Under the pieces are notes generated by a model. It had not been told where the DNA came from and did no database searches. It saw only the letters and a list, made by a program, of their open reading frames with translations. A DNA stretch of 64,000 nucleotides from Sphingomonas edaphi (lineage in GTDB: Bacteria; Pseudomonadota; Alphaproteobacteria; Sphingomonadales; Sphingomonadaceae), in contig NZ_QXTF01000001.1 in assembly GCF_003583725.1 (NCBI RefSeq), forward strand, positions 806,001-870,000, written 5' to 3'. The position numbers and the translations under genes are program-made. Below, piece by piece: positions 62,889 to 64,000 of the stretch. How positions within the stretch are numbered: the first letter of the stretch is position 1; the number at the start of each line of letters is the position of its first letter.

Positions 62889-64000
62889 ATGCAACGCCTA
62901 GCCAAGCTTCTTCCGCCTCTAGCGCTGGTGGGCGCACTGGCGATGGTGCCGGTCGCGACGACAGCGATGGCGGCCGCCGAGTCGGATACCCAGAAGGAGC
63001 TGGAGACTTTCTTCAGCGTTTTCGAACGGGTCCGCGCCAACTATGTCGACAAGGTCGACGACCACACGCTGATCAAGGGTGCGATCGACGGCATGCTAGC
63101 AGCGCTCGATCCGCACAGCAGCTATGCCGAAGCGTCGGACTTTACCCAGCTTCGCACGACCACCGAAGGCAATTACGGTGGCCTCGGCTTGACCGTGTCG
63201 ACCGAGGACGGCGCGGTGAAGGTCATCACCCCGACCGAAGATACACCGGCGGATCGCGCCGGCATCAAGGCCGGGGATTATATCACCCATATCGATGGTG
63301 AATTTCTCTACGGCTACTCGCTTGACGAGGCAGTCGAAAAGCTGCGCGGCGCGCCGGGCAGCAAGGTCAAGATTACCATCGTCCGTCCAGGTCGCGACAA
63401 GCCGTTCGACGTCAGCCTGACCCGTGAGCGGATCGAACTCAAGCCCGTGAAGTGGGAAGTGAAGGACAACGTCGGCGTCATCAACATCAACGGCTTCTCG
63501 GCACAGACTGGCGAGCTGACCCGGCAGGCGCTGCTGAGCATCGACAAGGCGACCGGCGGCCGTTCGCTCGGCTATATCATTGACCTGCGCTCCAACCCGG
63601 GCGGGTTGCTCGATCAGGCTATCGAAGTCAGCGATGCTTTCCTCGAACAGGGCGAGATCGTCTCCGAACGTGGGCGCGAGGCCAACGATATCGAGCGTTT
63701 TTACGCCAAGCCGGGCGATCTGGCGAAGGGCAAGCCGGTCATCGTCCTAGTCGACGCAGGCTCCGCCTCGGCGGCCGAGATCGTCGCGGGCGCGTTGCAG
63801 GACCACCGTCGGGCAATCGTCATGGGAGAACGCAGCTTTGGCAAGGGATCGGTACAGAGCGTAATTCAGACCGGGCCGCAGTCGGCACTGCGCCTGACCA
63901 CGGCGCGTTACTACACCCCATCGGGCAAGTCGGTTCAGGCCGGCGGTATCAGCCCGGACATCGATGTCCCGCAGCTCAGCGACGAAGACTTCAAGACCCG
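62889..64000 (+). CDS. ctpA: Carboxy-terminal processing protease CtpA, S41 family (3' end cut)
   Basis: A periplasmic serine protease; 370 codons lie in the window and the gene continues beyond it. A signal peptide ends near residue 29 (AMAAAES). The PDZ domain spans about 95-185 (GGLGLTVSTEDGAVKVI, DRAGIKAGDYI). The S41 catalytic region is LVDAGSASAAEIVAGAL, with serines at 292 and 294, and the general-base lysine is in SFGKGSVQ. It processes C-termini of envelope proteins and, in some bacteria, peptidoglycan hydrolases, and is placed directly after the EnvC-like gene. Confidence 0.93.
   Translation, partial: MQRLAKLLPPLALVGALAMVPVATTAMAAAESDTQKELETFFSVFERVRANYVDKVDDHTLIKGAIDGMLAALDPHSSYAEASDFTQLRTTTEGNYGGLGLTVSTEDGAVKVITPTEDTPADRAGIKAGDYITHIDGEFLYGYSLDEAVEKLRGAPGSKVKITIVRPGRDKPFDVSLTRERIELKPVKWEVKDNVGVININGFSAQTGELTRQALLSIDKATGGRSLGYIIDLRSNPGGLLDQAIEVSDAFLEQGEIVSERGREANDIERFYAKPGDLAKGKPVIVLVDAGSASAAEIVAGALQDHRRAIVMGERSFGKGSVQSVIQTGPQSALRLTTARYYTPSGKSVQAGGISPDIDVPQLSDEDFKT

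Overview
The window is GC-rich DNA from an alphaproteobacterium, most likely a sphingomonad (Sphingomonadales). The clues are a UrcA-family protein, an FzlA-like cell-division GST, the gene run ptsP / RodZ-like / ybgF / tilS / ftsH, and a Ku-LigD pair. Most of it is ordinary chromosome. No computation or database search was possible, so family names rest on motifs, lengths and gene order.

Layout. 1-2802: ligD (cut by the left edge) and ku, non-homologous end joining. 2913-5729: small membrane and exported proteins, tRNA-Gly, tRNA-Tyr and a membrane-anchored LuxR-type HTH protein. 5760-12432: a complete phosphate regulon, phoR-pstSCAB-phoU-phoB, with 11-bp phased Pho boxes before pstS. 12552-18431: rlmB, a DNA glycosylase, pirin, gamma-carbonic anhydrase, PilZ and glpK. 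18664-22975: a three-gene MacB-type ABC export system. 23017-34127: an integrated element. 34270-42511: HTH/DUF2975 pair, aspartyl protease with PDZ, uppP, fzlA, ubiG, lysC, nitronate monooxygenase-like. 42522-49633: an amyloid-export cluster resembling Pseudomonas fap, with LuxR-type regulators. 49731-64000: ptsP, RodZ-like, ybgF, tilS, a DJ-1/SDR pair, ftsH, DUF3667, nadD-rsfS-rlmH, an EnvC-like protein and ctpA (cut by the right edge).

The most striking region is the 11.1-kb element inserted at the 3' end of a tRNA-Leu(CAG) gene. It has a P4-type tyrosine integrase, an AlpA-like excisionase, a primase-helicase, attL/attR copies of the tRNA end, and matching 12-bp-spaced integrase-arm-like repeats at both ends. 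Its cargo is two anti-phage systems: a type III restriction-modification pair (mod-res) and a two-gene CBASS, a CD-NTase followed by a two-TM beta-rich effector of the Cap15 type. This looks like a satellite-like defence island.

The second notable region is the fap-like cluster. Two proteins carry three copies each of a GNIGVNxAAGxxNQQ-type repeat, and a third carries one copy. They sit with a C39 peptidase, a coiled-coil/beta-barrel outer-membrane protein, and an intrinsic terminator placed between the main repeat protein and the downstream secretion genes.
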